The notes beneath the pieces are model-generated. The model made no database searches. It was not told the DNA's origin and was given only the letters and a program-made list of their open reading frames with translations. Positions 52,451-61,065 of a stretch of 64,000 bases of DNA are shown here, in pieces. The DNA lies in NCBI GenBank assembly GCA_965657545.1, contig CBFHOG010000001.1, positions 185,540 through 249,539 of the forward strand. The letters run 5' to 3'. Position 1 is the stretch's first letter; each line of letters opens with the position of its first letter. This stretch comes from UBA7446 sp965657545. Its GTDB lineage: Bacteria > Bacteroidota > Bacteroidia > Flavobacteriales > Flavobacteriaceae. Made by a program: the position numbers and the translations under genes.

Positions 52451-52668
52451 GAATTAAAACGTTCTAAGTATTTAATAAGCCAGTATATATTCAAAAACAA
52501 CACGAGCATTAAAATGATGAGGGTAAAAGTTTTACCGGTTTCCCAATGTGCGTCAAGTGCTTTGCCAGCACGGGAAGCCAAATAGAGCGAAACGCCCATT
52601 TGAATGGCTACTCCAGAAAGGACCGCCCAAGCTTTAGGCCGTTTTTTCGGATTTTTTGGGCTCTTCAT
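52447..52668 (-). CDS. AtpZ/AtpI-family protein
   Basis: Small membrane protein of 73 residues: a basic N-terminal tail (MKSPKNPKKRPK) and two hydrophobic helices (about 14-33 and 47-66). AtpZ/AtpI proteins are F0 assembly or ion-related helpers encoded next to atp operons, as here. It overlaps the bactofilin gene by 35 bases in another frame and the DUF6168-like gene by four bases. Confidence 0.85.
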   Translation of the reverse strand: MKSPKNPKKRPKAWAVLSGVAIQMGVSLYLASRAGKALDAHWETGKTFTLIILMLVLFLNIYWLIKYLERFNS

Positions 52669-53050
52669 CTATAATAGACTTTACTGCAGCAGATTTCATA
52701 CTACATTGTGCATTAAGCGTTGCGCCAGATTCTACGGCTAGTTTGCCTATTGTAATTTGACCTTCAATGATTCCATCAGACTTTATGGTAAGCAAACCAT
52801 CAACAAATAATTTGCCATTAAAGTTCCCCATGATGTCTGCATAACCACAATGAACTTCCCCTTGCACACTTCCTTCCTTACCTACAACAACACGCCCCGA
52901 AGTATTAATTTTTCCTTCAAGCGTTCCATCGATACGGAAATCTGATTTTGATTCAATTTCACCAATGATACGCGTGTTAGGCTCAATAAAATTGATTTTT
53001 ACTGCGTTTTTATTTGAGTCCATATTTTTTTGCTTTTTTTCTGAAAACAT
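52634..53050 (-). CDS. Bactofilin (polymer-forming cytoskeletal protein)
   Basis: Bactofilin of 138 residues. The central beta-helix region (about 22-120) has repeated short strands, for example RIIGEIESKSDFRIDGTLEG and GRVVVGKEGSVQGEVHCGYA. Bactofilins polymerise without nucleotides and position envelope proteins or shape the cell. N- and C-terminal tails are disordered. It starts three bases after the SprE/PorW-like gene stop, so cotranscription is likely. MDSNKNAV nine codons later is an alternative start. Confidence 0.9.
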   Translation of the reverse strand: MFSEKKQKNMDSNKNAVKINFIEPNTRIIGEIESKSDFRIDGTLEGKINTSGRVVVGKEGSVQGEVHCGYADIMGNFNGKLFVDGLLTIKSDGIIEGQITIGKLAVESGATLNAQCSMKSAAVKSIIDEEPKKSEKTA

Positions 53051-53053
53051 TTC

Positions 53054-55492
53054 TTAATTCTTCTCCAATTGTTCAAAGCGTTTGCTTACTAACGCATTCC
53101 TATAATTGGACGCCAAAACTACAATATTTTTGGTTTCCATCAAACGTGGGTTGCTCGCTTTCATGAGGTTACGGGTTTCACCTGCACTTAACTCAGATCG
53201 AAATCCATGGATGACCAAGGTTTCTGTATTACGGTCAAAAACATCTAATGAAACCTGTAAGCGCTTGTCAATTCCTTGCGCTTTAATCCAAGTTTCAATC
53301 CACAATAGGTCTTGTTCAGATTGTTTGCGGTCTTCAGGAGTGCGTAAAAACACCAGTTTGGCTTTTTCATTATCTCCGGGTGTAAGATCGTTATACACCT
53401 CAAAACCCGCTAACTGTGCTTTTGCTTTTGATGCGCTTTCGGTTTTTGGATAGGTTTGCATCAGAAAGGTTAATGCTTCTTTGTATGCATCAAGACCATC
53501 TAATCTGCCAATAGAAATGGCGCGTAACATGGCCCATTCTGCTTGTAGTGTTTTGTCGGTCAAAAATGGAATCTGTTGGTCGCTTTTGGCAATTACTGCA
53601 GCGTAATCTTGCTTAGCTAACAGTTCTTTGGCACGCATCAATACAGCTGTATTTTGCTCTTTGGTTTGTGCTAAGGCTGTTGGGTTTTGAATTATTTTGG
53701 CGTAGTCGCTTTGTGGATAGTCAGTTAAAATTTGATTGCTGTATATGCGTTGCGCCACAGCGTTGTCTGCATGTAATTTATACAAGTGATACAAGGTTGG
53801 TGGAAGATAGCGTTCATTGGGGTTTGCAGACAAAAGCGAGGTAAATCTTTCAATAGCAGTTTGCGTTACCCCGTACTGTTCTTTATATGCCAATCCGGCT
53901 TGAAAATAAGCTTCGTGCTGCAGCTGCTTGATGCTGTCTGCGGCTTCAGGTGGTGGAATTTGTGTTAAGTATGTTTGCGGATTATAGGCAGGGTTTTCTT
54001 CCTTTTCTGTGCTTTCTACTTCGGGGTTGGTCTGTGCCATAAGTCCAGTTGAAGTAGGCGCCGCATACTTCCAATTGTCTGATAAAGTGACGTTTGCCCA
54101 ATCACGTTGAAAATCAAGTTTTCCTTTTTCTAGCTGTCGGCTGTTATAGAAATAGAAACTTCCCATAAGTAAAGCAGTACTTGCGTCTTGTGCAGCATCT
54201 TTGGCCTTCGCATCCTTTGCTTTAAGCTGATTGATGTAATTGTCCACGAGTTGTTTTTGCTCTTCAGCAGGCATGTTCATCAAACGCAATAAACTATCTG
54301 AAGAGACAATGGTTTTTTCGTAGGTAATGATGTCGTCTAACTTTCCTCGTTGACGCTTGAGTTTTCGGTGTCGTCTGGTGTTATCATCTAAATTTTGAAG
54401 GGTGCTATCTAGATAGGCCCCTGCAGTAACAAACGCCAATTGGTCTATACGATTACTGGCCAATTGCTCATAAATAAGCGATTTTAAGTAACGGTCTTGG
54501 GTGTTTGTTTGTAAGGATGATTTTAGCTCTTTTTCCCCGCGTAATGTGTCTTGTCCTTTCAATAAATAGACCCCGTAGAAGTAATGGATTTTATCTCTAA
54601 ACCTGCGGTCTTCATCGCTTCTTAACAGCTTTTTGTAAGCCAGCAATGTATTTTCGTCTTTAGGGAGGTTATTTTTCAGTTGTGCTAGGCGAGCATGAAT
54701 CCACAGTTCACGGGGGATACGACGGTTTAAATCCATGACTTGTTGGTAGGCAATAATCGCTGAGTCGGCGTATTCTAAATCTTCGTATAGCTGCCCTAGC
54801 AGATAGGCGTATCGACCTCTTTTGGAAGTTGATTCTTCAGTGGCTAATGCGCGCCTTAGCGGTTGTGTAGCCAAGGTATCTTTTTCTTCTCTTAACCGCG
54901 CATCGGCAAGTGCTGATTGCGCAAGGGCATATTGTTGGGTAGTAAGATTTCCCGATTGCGCAATGTTCGTAAATTCACGCGCTGCCCTTGCTTCTTGCCC
55001 CATCTCCAAATAGCATTTTGCACGCCATAGCTCGGCTTCGATCGCCTCATTGGAGTCTCCCATATTTTTGACCAGATAAGTAAACGCCTCAACGGCTTGC
55101 AAGTAGCTGCCGTTAAAATAGCGCGCTTTACCCAAAAGTAAATAGGCTTTCGCAATTTGCTTATTGCGTTGTTCTCCGTCAATAAGCATGGAGTGTTTCT
55201 GAACAGTGAGCGTTGCTTTTTCTTCTGCTCTGTCAAAAAATTGATTGCTGTTTTTTTCTTCACTAAAGATATCGGGTAGTTGGTATGGATCAACGGAAAG
55301 GCGCAACCAATAATTATCTTGATAGTTTTGTGTGATGTCAAGGGTGCCGTAGCGCAGTGCTTCTTGCCCGTTAAATAGCGGATTAAATTTTGAAGTAGTA
55401 CTGTGATAAGCCCTGTTTATAGCGCCATTTTTTTTGGTAGAGCAGGCACCTATTAACAAAATTAACCCGAAAAAAAGAAGTGTTCTTTTCAT
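53054..55492 (-). CDS. sprE: SprE/PorW-like T9SS/gliding lipoprotein with TPR repeats
   Basis: Predicted lipoprotein of 812 residues with lipobox LILLIGACSTKK (Cys17), followed by a conserved N-terminal block starting NRAYHSTTSKFNPLFNGQEA. TPR-like helical repeats occupy much of 115-350 and 530-700. This layout matches SprE of Flavobacterium and PorW of Porphyromonas, periplasmic lipoproteins needed for type IX secretion and gliding. The assignment rests on domain order and the N-terminal block and has not been searched. It precedes the bactofilin gene by three bases. Confidence 0.76.
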   Translation of the reverse strand: MKRTLLFFGLILLIGACSTKKNGAINRAYHSTTSKFNPLFNGQEALRYGTLDITQNYQDNYWLRLSVDPYQLPDIFSEEKNSNQFFDRAEEKATLTVQKHSMLIDGEQRNKQIAKAYLLLGKARYFNGSYLQAVEAFTYLVKNMGDSNEAIEAELWRAKCYLEMGQEARAAREFTNIAQSGNLTTQQYALAQSALADARLREEKDTLATQPLRRALATEESTSKRGRYAYLLGQLYEDLEYADSAIIAYQQVMDLNRRIPRELWIHARLAQLKNNLPKDENTLLAYKKLLRSDEDRRFRDKIHYFYGVYLLKGQDTLRGEKELKSSLQTNTQDRYLKSLIYEQLASNRIDQLAFVTAGAYLDSTLQNLDDNTRRHRKLKRQRGKLDDIITYEKTIVSSDSLLRLMNMPAEEQKQLVDNYINQLKAKDAKAKDAAQDASTALLMGSFYFYNSRQLEKGKLDFQRDWANVTLSDNWKYAAPTSTGLMAQTNPEVESTEKEENPAYNPQTYLTQIPPPEAADSIKQLQHEAYFQAGLAYKEQYGVTQTAIERFTSLLSANPNERYLPPTLYHLYKLHADNAVAQRIYSNQILTDYPQSDYAKIIQNPTALAQTKEQNTAVLMRAKELLAKQDYAAVIAKSDQQIPFLTDKTLQAEWAMLRAISIGRLDGLDAYKEALTFLMQTYPKTESASKAKAQLAGFEVYNDLTPGDNEKAKLVFLRTPEDRKQSEQDLLWIETWIKAQGIDKRLQVSLDVFDRNTETLVIHGFRSELSAGETRNLMKASNPRLMETKNIVVLASNYRNALVSKRFEQLEKN

Positions 55493-55543
55493 GCTATAAA
55501 CCTATGATAAAAACTGAAAAAACACGGCTTTAGTATGTACATT

Positions 55544-56245
55544 TTATAGCTGCTCTCTAAAAAAGGCTTCTAATTCTTGAAGCGTACCTGTTGAGGTCTT
55601 TTCGTCACGTACTACTTTTCCTTTGTGAAGTACTACAATACGGTCACAAACTTCGGTAACGTGCTGCAAATCGTGGCTTGAAATCAAAAATGTTTTTCCC
55701 GTGGCACTGGCTTCTTCTTTTAATAAATTTTTAAGCCTTATTTGTGTGGTTGGGTCTAAATTGGCAAAAGGTTCGTCTAAAATAACCAAGGGCGTATTGG
55801 AAAGAAGTGATCCTACTATGCCTACCTTTTTTTGATTCCCCTTAGATAAATCACGGATATATTTTTTTTGTCCCAGTACTTCACCGTGAAAAAAATCGGA
55901 GTATTGTTTAAGCGAAGTATCAACTTCTTCTTTTTTCAAGCCACGTAAACCTCCAATAAAAATAAAGTATTCTTCGGGGGTGAGGTAGCCAATAAGGAAA
56001 TGTTCATCTAAAAAGGCCGCGGTATGGATTTTCCAATCCTCGCTTTTTTGCACCACAACATTGTTGTTGGTTACTGTTCCTGTAGTTGGTGCAATGAGAT
56101 CTAACATCAAACTAAAAAGTGTGGTTTTTCCAGCACCGTTGTTGCCCACAAGCCCAAAGGTTTGGCCAGTAGGAATGTGAAGTTGCTCAATGTCAAGCAC
56201 GGTTTGCTCGCCATAGGTTTTGGAAAGTGAAGTAATATCAATCAT
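55544..56245 (-). CDS. ABC transporter ATP-binding protein
   Basis: ATPase of an ABC-2-type exporter, 233 residues. The Walker A is GNNGAGKTT at 35-43, the signature LSKGNQKKVG near 134-143 and Walker B LVILDEPFANLD near 154-165, with the H-loop in ISSHDLQHV. Its gene overlaps the DUF5687 permease gene by four bases, so the two probably form one exporter. The substrate is unknown. Confidence 0.9.
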   Translation of the reverse strand: MIDITSLSKTYGEQTVLDIEQLHIPTGQTFGLVGNNGAGKTTLFSLMLDLIAPTTGTVTNNNVVVQKSEDWKIHTAAFLDEHFLIGYLTPEEYFIFIGGLRGLKKEEVDTSLKQYSDFFHGEVLGQKKYIRDLSKGNQKKVGIVGSLLSNTPLVILDEPFANLDPTTQIRLKNLLKEEASATGKTFLISSHDLQHVTEVCDRIVVLHKGKVVRDEKTSTGTLQELEAFFREQL

Positions 56246-57711
56246 GTGTTCTTTTGTTTATAGGCTTGCAGCGTTTTGTGTTTTTCCTCTTGATATATTT
56301 TTTCTATCCAACCAAAAACCAAGTTTCGGAAGGCAAATCCCAATATACCTACAAGGGCAACCAGTATAAGACCAAAGGATTTGCTATGTATGAGTACGCC
56401 CACATAATACACAAACATGGGTACTATAATTTTCGGGATGCTTAGTAAAATGGTTTTTAGATTAAACGATCGTTTATCGCCAAATGCTTTGTTATTAGCG
56501 GTAAGGTCTATTGGAACACGGGTATAAGCCCCCGAAAGCAGCACCAAATATGCATTTATACCCAAGTTATAGACGCCCCCTGCCAAAATAGCGAGGTACA
56601 TTTCCCAGCCAAAAAACACATAAAAACTTGATAAGACCATGCCTATTAAAGTGCCTACAACGACCAGCCACCATTTGGACGTCAGGTATTCTTTATATGC
56701 AATATTTTGACTCATCATAAGGGGGTAGTAGCTACTGTCCCAACTGGGTACATATTGCCCAAAACCAAACAAAAAACCACCGCTTACAAAAATCCCTACG
56801 AATACTGTCATCGCCGACCCTTTATAGATGTCGCTCATAAAAATAAGCCCATAAAACAAAAAGCCAACACCCATCCAAACCGCCATGCGTGCTCGTTTAT
56901 TTCGGATAATCAGTCGGATATCGTTTCTTAAGAAAATCGCCATTCTGCCAAACCGGTCTAACCAGTCGAGATCCGCCCCGCGATGTGTTTCCGCTTTAGG
57001 CTGAATGGTTTCCCCATCCAACATCAATTTATTTTTAAAGTGGGTAAAGCTCCATTGATAGGTTAACCCCAATAACACAAGAGGAATTATACAAAAAAAC
57101 GGTTGGTGGTAGGCTGCCATAAAAATGGGCGCAGTCCATGCAGTAAGGTCAAAAATCTCGAAATATTGTAAGGCAAAAAGGCCTAATAGCAATACCGCAA
57201 CTTGAATAAGAATACGGTCAACGCTATTGAGCATGATGTTTAAGAAATTGGTTGTTAAGATGATGCTTCCAATGGCAATCCACCAGCCTATGACACCAAG
57301 TAAATTGTAGTCTTGTTGGATTAGAATAATGCCAAAGGGCACAAAAAAGAAGAGGTTGCTGATATTATAAAAACTGAATACTGTTTTGAGTAAACCAAAT
57401 CGAACAATTCTTTTTTTAGAAATGGGCAATACCAGTAAGGGTTGGATGTGTACGATAGGCATTTTTTGGAGAAAGTAGCGGAGTACGATCCAAAAGGCAA
57501 AGGCGTAAAGCAAATATCCGCTAACGATAGGCAATGGATCTTCACCAAGTTCTTCTTGTACTCCCCAAAAAGCCACAAAGGCAAGACTGGCGAATATCGC
57601 CGCAAAGTATATCCACGCGAAGCCCAACAGGATTTTCTGCGCCAAGCCTGTAGCAAAGCCCGCACCGCGAGTAAAAGACTTCCATTGTAAATACAAAAAA
57701 CGCTGCAGCAT
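56242..57711 (-). CDS. DUF5687 family ABC permease-like membrane protein
   Basis: Integral membrane protein of 489 residues with about ten to twelve predicted helices and a charged cytosolic loop (TIQPKAETHRGADLDWLDRF near 235-255). It fits DUF5687, a flavobacterial family found next to ABC ATPases and thought to act as the permease. It has a perfect -7 element 18 bases upstream and overlaps the ATPase gene. No substrate is evident. Confidence 0.8.
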   Translation of the reverse strand: MLQRFLYLQWKSFTRGAGFATGLAQKILLGFAWIYFAAIFASLAFVAFWGVQEELGEDPLPIVSGYLLYAFAFWIVLRYFLQKMPIVHIQPLLVLPISKKRIVRFGLLKTVFSFYNISNLFFFVPFGIILIQQDYNLLGVIGWWIAIGSIILTTNFLNIMLNSVDRILIQVAVLLLGLFALQYFEIFDLTAWTAPIFMAAYHQPFFCIIPLVLLGLTYQWSFTHFKNKLMLDGETIQPKAETHRGADLDWLDRFGRMAIFLRNDIRLIIRNKRARMAVWMGVGFLFYGLIFMSDIYKGSAMTVFVGIFVSGGFLFGFGQYVPSWDSSYYPLMMSQNIAYKEYLTSKWWLVVVGTLIGMVLSSFYVFFGWEMYLAILAGGVYNLGINAYLVLLSGAYTRVPIDLTANNKAFGDKRSFNLKTILLSIPKIIVPMFVYYVGVLIHSKSFGLILVALVGILGFAFRNLVFGWIEKIYQEEKHKTLQAYKQKNT

Positions 57712-57729
57712 GGTGAGTTGTTAAGCTAA

Positions 57730-57737
57730 CAAATATA
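57730..57737 (-). promoter_or_regulatory. -7 promoter element for the ABC pair
   Basis: On the minus strand TATATTTG matches TAnnTTTG exactly, 18 bases before the ATG at 57711. A TTG at 57762-57764 is a possible but distant -33 element. Confidence 0.5.
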
Positions 57738-57755
57738 AATTTTTTTTAAGCTAGT

Positions 57756-58784
57756 CTAACCCAACACTTCCAGCGCCAACTCAATAACCGCTTTAGGCGC
57801 AATACTGCGCATGGCATCTTGGTAGCCTTTTACCTTTTTGTTGCCATAAACGGAGGTGGGCAACAATGGATATTCGGTAAAGTTGGGCGTAAGGCTGTTT
57901 TTTTTTGGCTGCCCAAACGGTACAAACCCCAAACACGGATGCGTATTGCCCCAAAGGCTCAAAACAGGCACATTGTAGTTTGCTGCCAAATGTCCGTTTG
58001 CGGAATCCATTGAAATCATTAGGTCGAGTTGAGCAATAAGTCGCAATTCAGCTGCAAACGCATAGACACCAGTAGCATTGGCTACATGTTTGTAGGCATT
58101 TGCCCAAATGTTCAATTGTGTATATTCTTCTTTTCCAAAACCAAACAAAATAACTTGATGCTCTTGCTGTAAAAATGCTACTACTTGTTGCATGAGGTCT
58201 AGTGGATATTGTTTGTTTGTGTGCGCGGCAAAGGGCGCAATCCCAATCCACTTGCGATTTTCGTCTAATGATAAAGCCTCTGTATTTGGGCAAATGGGTC
58301 TTGGCGGAAATTCGTGTGCACTCAAAGACAACGGAAAGCCTAGCTTTTCAAACACTTGCGCATAGCGGTGCACTTGCGGCAGTAGCGGCACTAAGGTTTT
58401 GGGTTTTAGACGTGTAAGGCGTTTTTTTTCTGCCCTGCCTTTGTTTATATGGGCTTGTTTTATCCAAAACAATGGACGAAAATATAGCATCAATAGTTGT
58501 GTGCGTAACACTTGATGGAGGTCTGCAAGGGCGGTTGGACGCCGTTTTTTTAGGGTTTTAAATAGACTATATAATCCTACAATTCCTTTGTGCTCGCCCT
58601 TAAAATCGGGGGTGAAAAACTGCACGTTAGGCAATGTCTCAAAAAGTGGTACAAAACGTTTTCGGGTGACTATAGTAAGCTGAAGTTCGGGATAGGTTTG
58701 TAACAAGCAGCGCAATACGGGAACACACATGGCTACATCGCCAAGTGCAGAAAAACGAAACACCAAAATGTGTTTGCTTTTCAT
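57756..58784 (-). CDS. Glycosyltransferase family 9 (heptosyltransferase-like)
   Basis: GT-B fold LPS-core-type transferase, 342 residues. The N-terminal ILVFRFSALGDVAMCVPVL block (about 6-24) is the GT9 signature, and the C-terminal domain has DLMISMDSANGHLAAN and PVLSLWGNTHPCLGF. It likely adds a heptose or other sugar to lipid A core. It shares one base with the DUF4254 gene stop, forming a two-gene unit. Separate from the polysaccharide cluster at the left edge. Confidence 0.9.
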   Translation of the reverse strand: MKSKHILVFRFSALGDVAMCVPVLRCLLQTYPELQLTIVTRKRFVPLFETLPNVQFFTPDFKGEHKGIVGLYSLFKTLKKRRPTALADLHQVLRTQLLMLYFRPLFWIKQAHINKGRAEKKRLTRLKPKTLVPLLPQVHRYAQVFEKLGFPLSLSAHEFPPRPICPNTEALSLDENRKWIGIAPFAAHTNKQYPLDLMQQVVAFLQQEHQVILFGFGKEEYTQLNIWANAYKHVANATGVYAFAAELRLIAQLDLMISMDSANGHLAANYNVPVLSLWGNTHPCLGFVPFGQPKKNSLTPNFTEYPLLPTSVYGNKKVKGYQDAMRSIAPKAVIELALEVLG

Positions 58785-59389
58785 TAAGAATTTTTTTGGT
58801 ACAAGACTGGGTTAAGTGACTCGTCGTTATACATTTTCATTTGCTTGTATTCCTTCATGTATTTTCGGCCTTGGGCCATATCTGCTAATAGTTGGTCTAT
58901 GGCGGTGGACAAATCTGTTTTTTGTTCCAATAACACAGCGAGTTTTTTGGTACAAGCGGCACGGTGCTCTTCTGATGCAGAAACGCGATTGGCTTCCTCT
59001 TGCATGTGATAAATTTTAAGCGCTAAAATGGATAGTCGGTCGATGGCCCATGCAGGACTTTCGGTGTTTATGGTGGCATCGGGAAGGGTAGAAACTTCTT
59101 TAAACTGTTTTAAAAAATAGCTGTCAATATATTCAACGGTATCGGTGCGGTCTTGGTTTGACGCATCTATCTTACGTTTGAGTTCCAAGGCAGCAACTGG
59201 GTCAATATTGGGTTCGCGAATCAAATCTTCAAAATGCCATTGCACGGTATCAATCCAATTTTTACGGTACAATAAATGATCAAGAGTTTGAGCATCAAAA
59301 GGGTTTTCAAATGGTTGGTCCACCATATCCAAAACGTGATAGGTGTGAATACTCTGCTCAAAAATAGCGAATGCTGCTGCGCTTGTCAT
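58784..59389 (-). CDS. DUF4254 protein
   Basis: Soluble, mostly helical protein of 201 residues matching DUF4254, with NIDPVAALELKRKIDASNQDRTD and an MYNDESLNPVLY tail typical of the family. Function unknown. It is commonly next to a GT9 gene in flavobacteria, as here, which suggests a role in LPS core assembly. It has its own -7 element. Confidence 0.85.
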   Translation of the reverse strand: MTSAAAFAIFEQSIHTYHVLDMVDQPFENPFDAQTLDHLLYRKNWIDTVQWHFEDLIREPNIDPVAALELKRKIDASNQDRTDTVEYIDSYFLKQFKEVSTLPDATINTESPAWAIDRLSILALKIYHMQEEANRVSASEEHRAACTKKLAVLLEQKTDLSTAIDQLLADMAQGRKYMKEYKQMKMYNDESLNPVLYQKNS

Positions 59390-59403
59390 GGGTAAATTTT
59401 TGT

Positions 59404-59411
59404 CAAAGATA
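59404..59411 (-). promoter_or_regulatory. -7 promoter element for DUF4254-GT9
   Basis: On the minus strand TATCTTTG matches TAnnTTTG exactly, 14 bases before the DUF4254 ATG at 59389. Confidence 0.5.
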
Positions 59412-59460
59412 GGTCAAAATCCAAAAGCCGATGAAACTTGCACCACATCCATTTTAGCTG

Positions 59461-59468
59461 TATTTTTG
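59461..59468 (+). promoter_or_regulatory. -7 promoter element for the small membrane protein
   Basis: TATTTTTG matches TAnnTTTG, 18 bases before the ATG at 59487, and lies inside the longer frame that starts at 59388, supporting the shorter start. Confidence 0.5.
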
Positions 59469-59486
59469 ACACGCAAAACCAAGATT

Positions 59487-59714
59487 ATGAAATCCATTTT
59501 TGAAGCCATAGCCTACCTATTTGAAGAAGTTCTTTTTATTCCACTAAACATGCTACGTGAGTTAGAGCTTACGAGCTGGTTTTTTGCCAATGCCTTTAAC
59601 TGGCTGTTTTTGCTTGTTGGTTTTGCAGGTTTATTTTACTGGTTGGGCCAGTTAAAGAAATTTAACGCCAACAACGAAGAAGACCGCGACTCTACCTCGC
59701 ATTCGTTTCTATAA
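59487..59714 (+). CDS. DUF6341-like small membrane protein
   Basis: Single-helix membrane protein of 75 residues: MKSIFEAIAYLFEEVLFIPL, a hydrophobic segment at about 32-52 (FNWLFLLVGFAGLFYWLGQL), then a charged tail. It resembles the DUF6341 family often encoded beside purD in flavobacteria. Function unknown. I use 59487 because the upstream part of the frame holds the promoter and the homologous start. It is convergent with purD, overlapping by six bases. Confidence 0.75.
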   Translation: MKSIFEAIAYLFEEVLFIPLNMLRELELTSWFFANAFNWLFLLVGFAGLFYWLGQLKKFNANNEEDRDSTSHSFL

Positions 59715-60974
59715 ATCGAAACCTAAATCTTTTCTGAAATACATGCCCTCAAACGCTACGTTTGTAAGGTTTGCATAGGCTGATGTTAGCGCATCGTGCA
59801 CATCCGTTCCAAAACCTGTAGATGCCAACACGCGTCCGCCGTTGGTTACCAATTTTCCGTCTAGTCGTGTTGTCCCTGCATGAAAGATTAAGGCATCGGT
59901 TGGAATGCCAGTAATTTCTTTCCCTTTTTCATAGGCTTCTGGATAGCCTCCTGAAACACCCACTACCGTAGCAGCAGCTTCTGAACTTATTTGTATGGAT
60001 ATTTTATCAAGACGTTTTTCGGCAGTAGCAGCTAATAATTCCACCATATCGTTTTCGATACGGGGCAATACCACTTGCGTTTCGGGATCGCCCATACGGA
60101 CGTTGTATTCAATCACAAAGGGGTCATCGCCCACGCGAATGAGTCCAATAAACACAAAACCTACAAAATCGATCTTGTCTTTTTTAAGCCCCTCGAGTGT
60201 GGGTTGTATGATGCGTTCGTCAATTTTTTGCTTAAACACATCATCGTTAAAGGGCACAGGCGATACAGCGCCCATTCCTCCGGTGTTTAATCCAGTATCC
60301 CCTTCGCCAATGCGTTTGTAGTCTTTGGCAAACGGAAAGGTTACATGGCCTTTGCCGTCGGTAAGGACAAAACAGGAAAGTTCAATCCCATCTAAAAACC
60401 CCTCAATAACGACCTGCTCACTTGCTGCTCCAAATTTTTTGTTTGCCAACATATCTGTTAGCGCCGCTTTGGCTTCTTCTACATCTTTAATAATCAACAC
60501 GCCTTTTCCTGCTGCAAGGCCGTCGGCCTTAAGCACATAGGGTGCAGGAATGGTTTCCAAATAGGCCAGTCCTGCTGAAAGGGTATCGGCAGTAAATTGT
60601 TTGTAAGGAGCCGTGGGAATATTGTGACGTTCCATAAAGGCTTTTGCGTAAGCCTTGCTTCCTTCCAATTGTGCTGCTTCTTGCTTTGGACCTATTACGG
60701 GAATATGATTTAAGGTTGGATGCGCTGCAATAAAATCGTGGATTCCTGCTACTAGCGGTGCTTCTGGGCCTACCACAATAAGGTCAATTTTGTTTTCGCT
60801 TACCGCTTCTGCAACGGCATCAAAATCGGTTGGGCTGATGGGTAAATTGGTGCCTAAGGCTGCGGTACCCGCATTTCCGGGCGCGATAAACAATGTGGGA
60901 TGTTGCGGACTTTGCGATAGCTTCCAACAAAAGGTATGCTCTCTGCCGCCATTGCCTAAAATAAGTATGTTCAT
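59709..60974 (-). CDS. purD: Phosphoribosylamine-glycine ligase
   Basis: ATP-grasp enzyme, second step of purine synthesis. The product is 421 residues, normal length. The N-terminal MNILILGNGGREHTFCWKL, ATP-binding VLKADGLAAGKGV, and the conserved NTGGMGAVSP and FNVRMGDPETQ-type block (YNVRMGDPETQVVLPR) are all present. A perfect -7 element lies upstream. Confidence 0.96.
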   Translation of the reverse strand: MNILILGNGGREHTFCWKLSQSPQHPTLFIAPGNAGTAALGTNLPISPTDFDAVAEAVSENKIDLIVVGPEAPLVAGIHDFIAAHPTLNHIPVIGPKQEAAQLEGSKAYAKAFMERHNIPTAPYKQFTADTLSAGLAYLETIPAPYVLKADGLAAGKGVLIIKDVEEAKAALTDMLANKKFGAASEQVVIEGFLDGIELSCFVLTDGKGHVTFPFAKDYKRIGEGDTGLNTGGMGAVSPVPFNDDVFKQKIDERIIQPTLEGLKKDKIDFVGFVFIGLIRVGDDPFVIEYNVRMGDPETQVVLPRIENDMVELLAATAEKRLDKISIQISSEAAATVVGVSGGYPEAYEKGKEITGIPTDALIFHAGTTRLDGKLVTNGGRVLASTGFGTDVHDALTSAYANLTNVAFEGMYFRKDLGFDL

Positions 60975-60987
60975 GGAAACGTTTTGG

Positions 60988-60995
60988 CAAAAATA
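60988..60995 (-). promoter_or_regulatory. -7 promoter element for purD
   Basis: On the minus strand TATTTTTG matches TAnnTTTG, 13 bases before the purD ATG. Confidence 0.5.
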
Positions 60996-61048
60996 GGAAA
61001 AGGGAAGGGATTAAAAATGTTTTTCGGCTAACGTATCAAACATTGCAT

Positions 61049-61056
61049 TACTTTTG
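61049..61056 (+). promoter_or_regulatory. -7 promoter element for the DEAD-box helicase
   Basis: TACTTTTG matches TAnnTTTG exactly and ends nine bases before the ATG at 61066. It overlaps the in-frame TTG at 61054, so 61066 is the better start. Confidence 0.55.
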
Positions 61057-61065
61057 CAAAATTAT

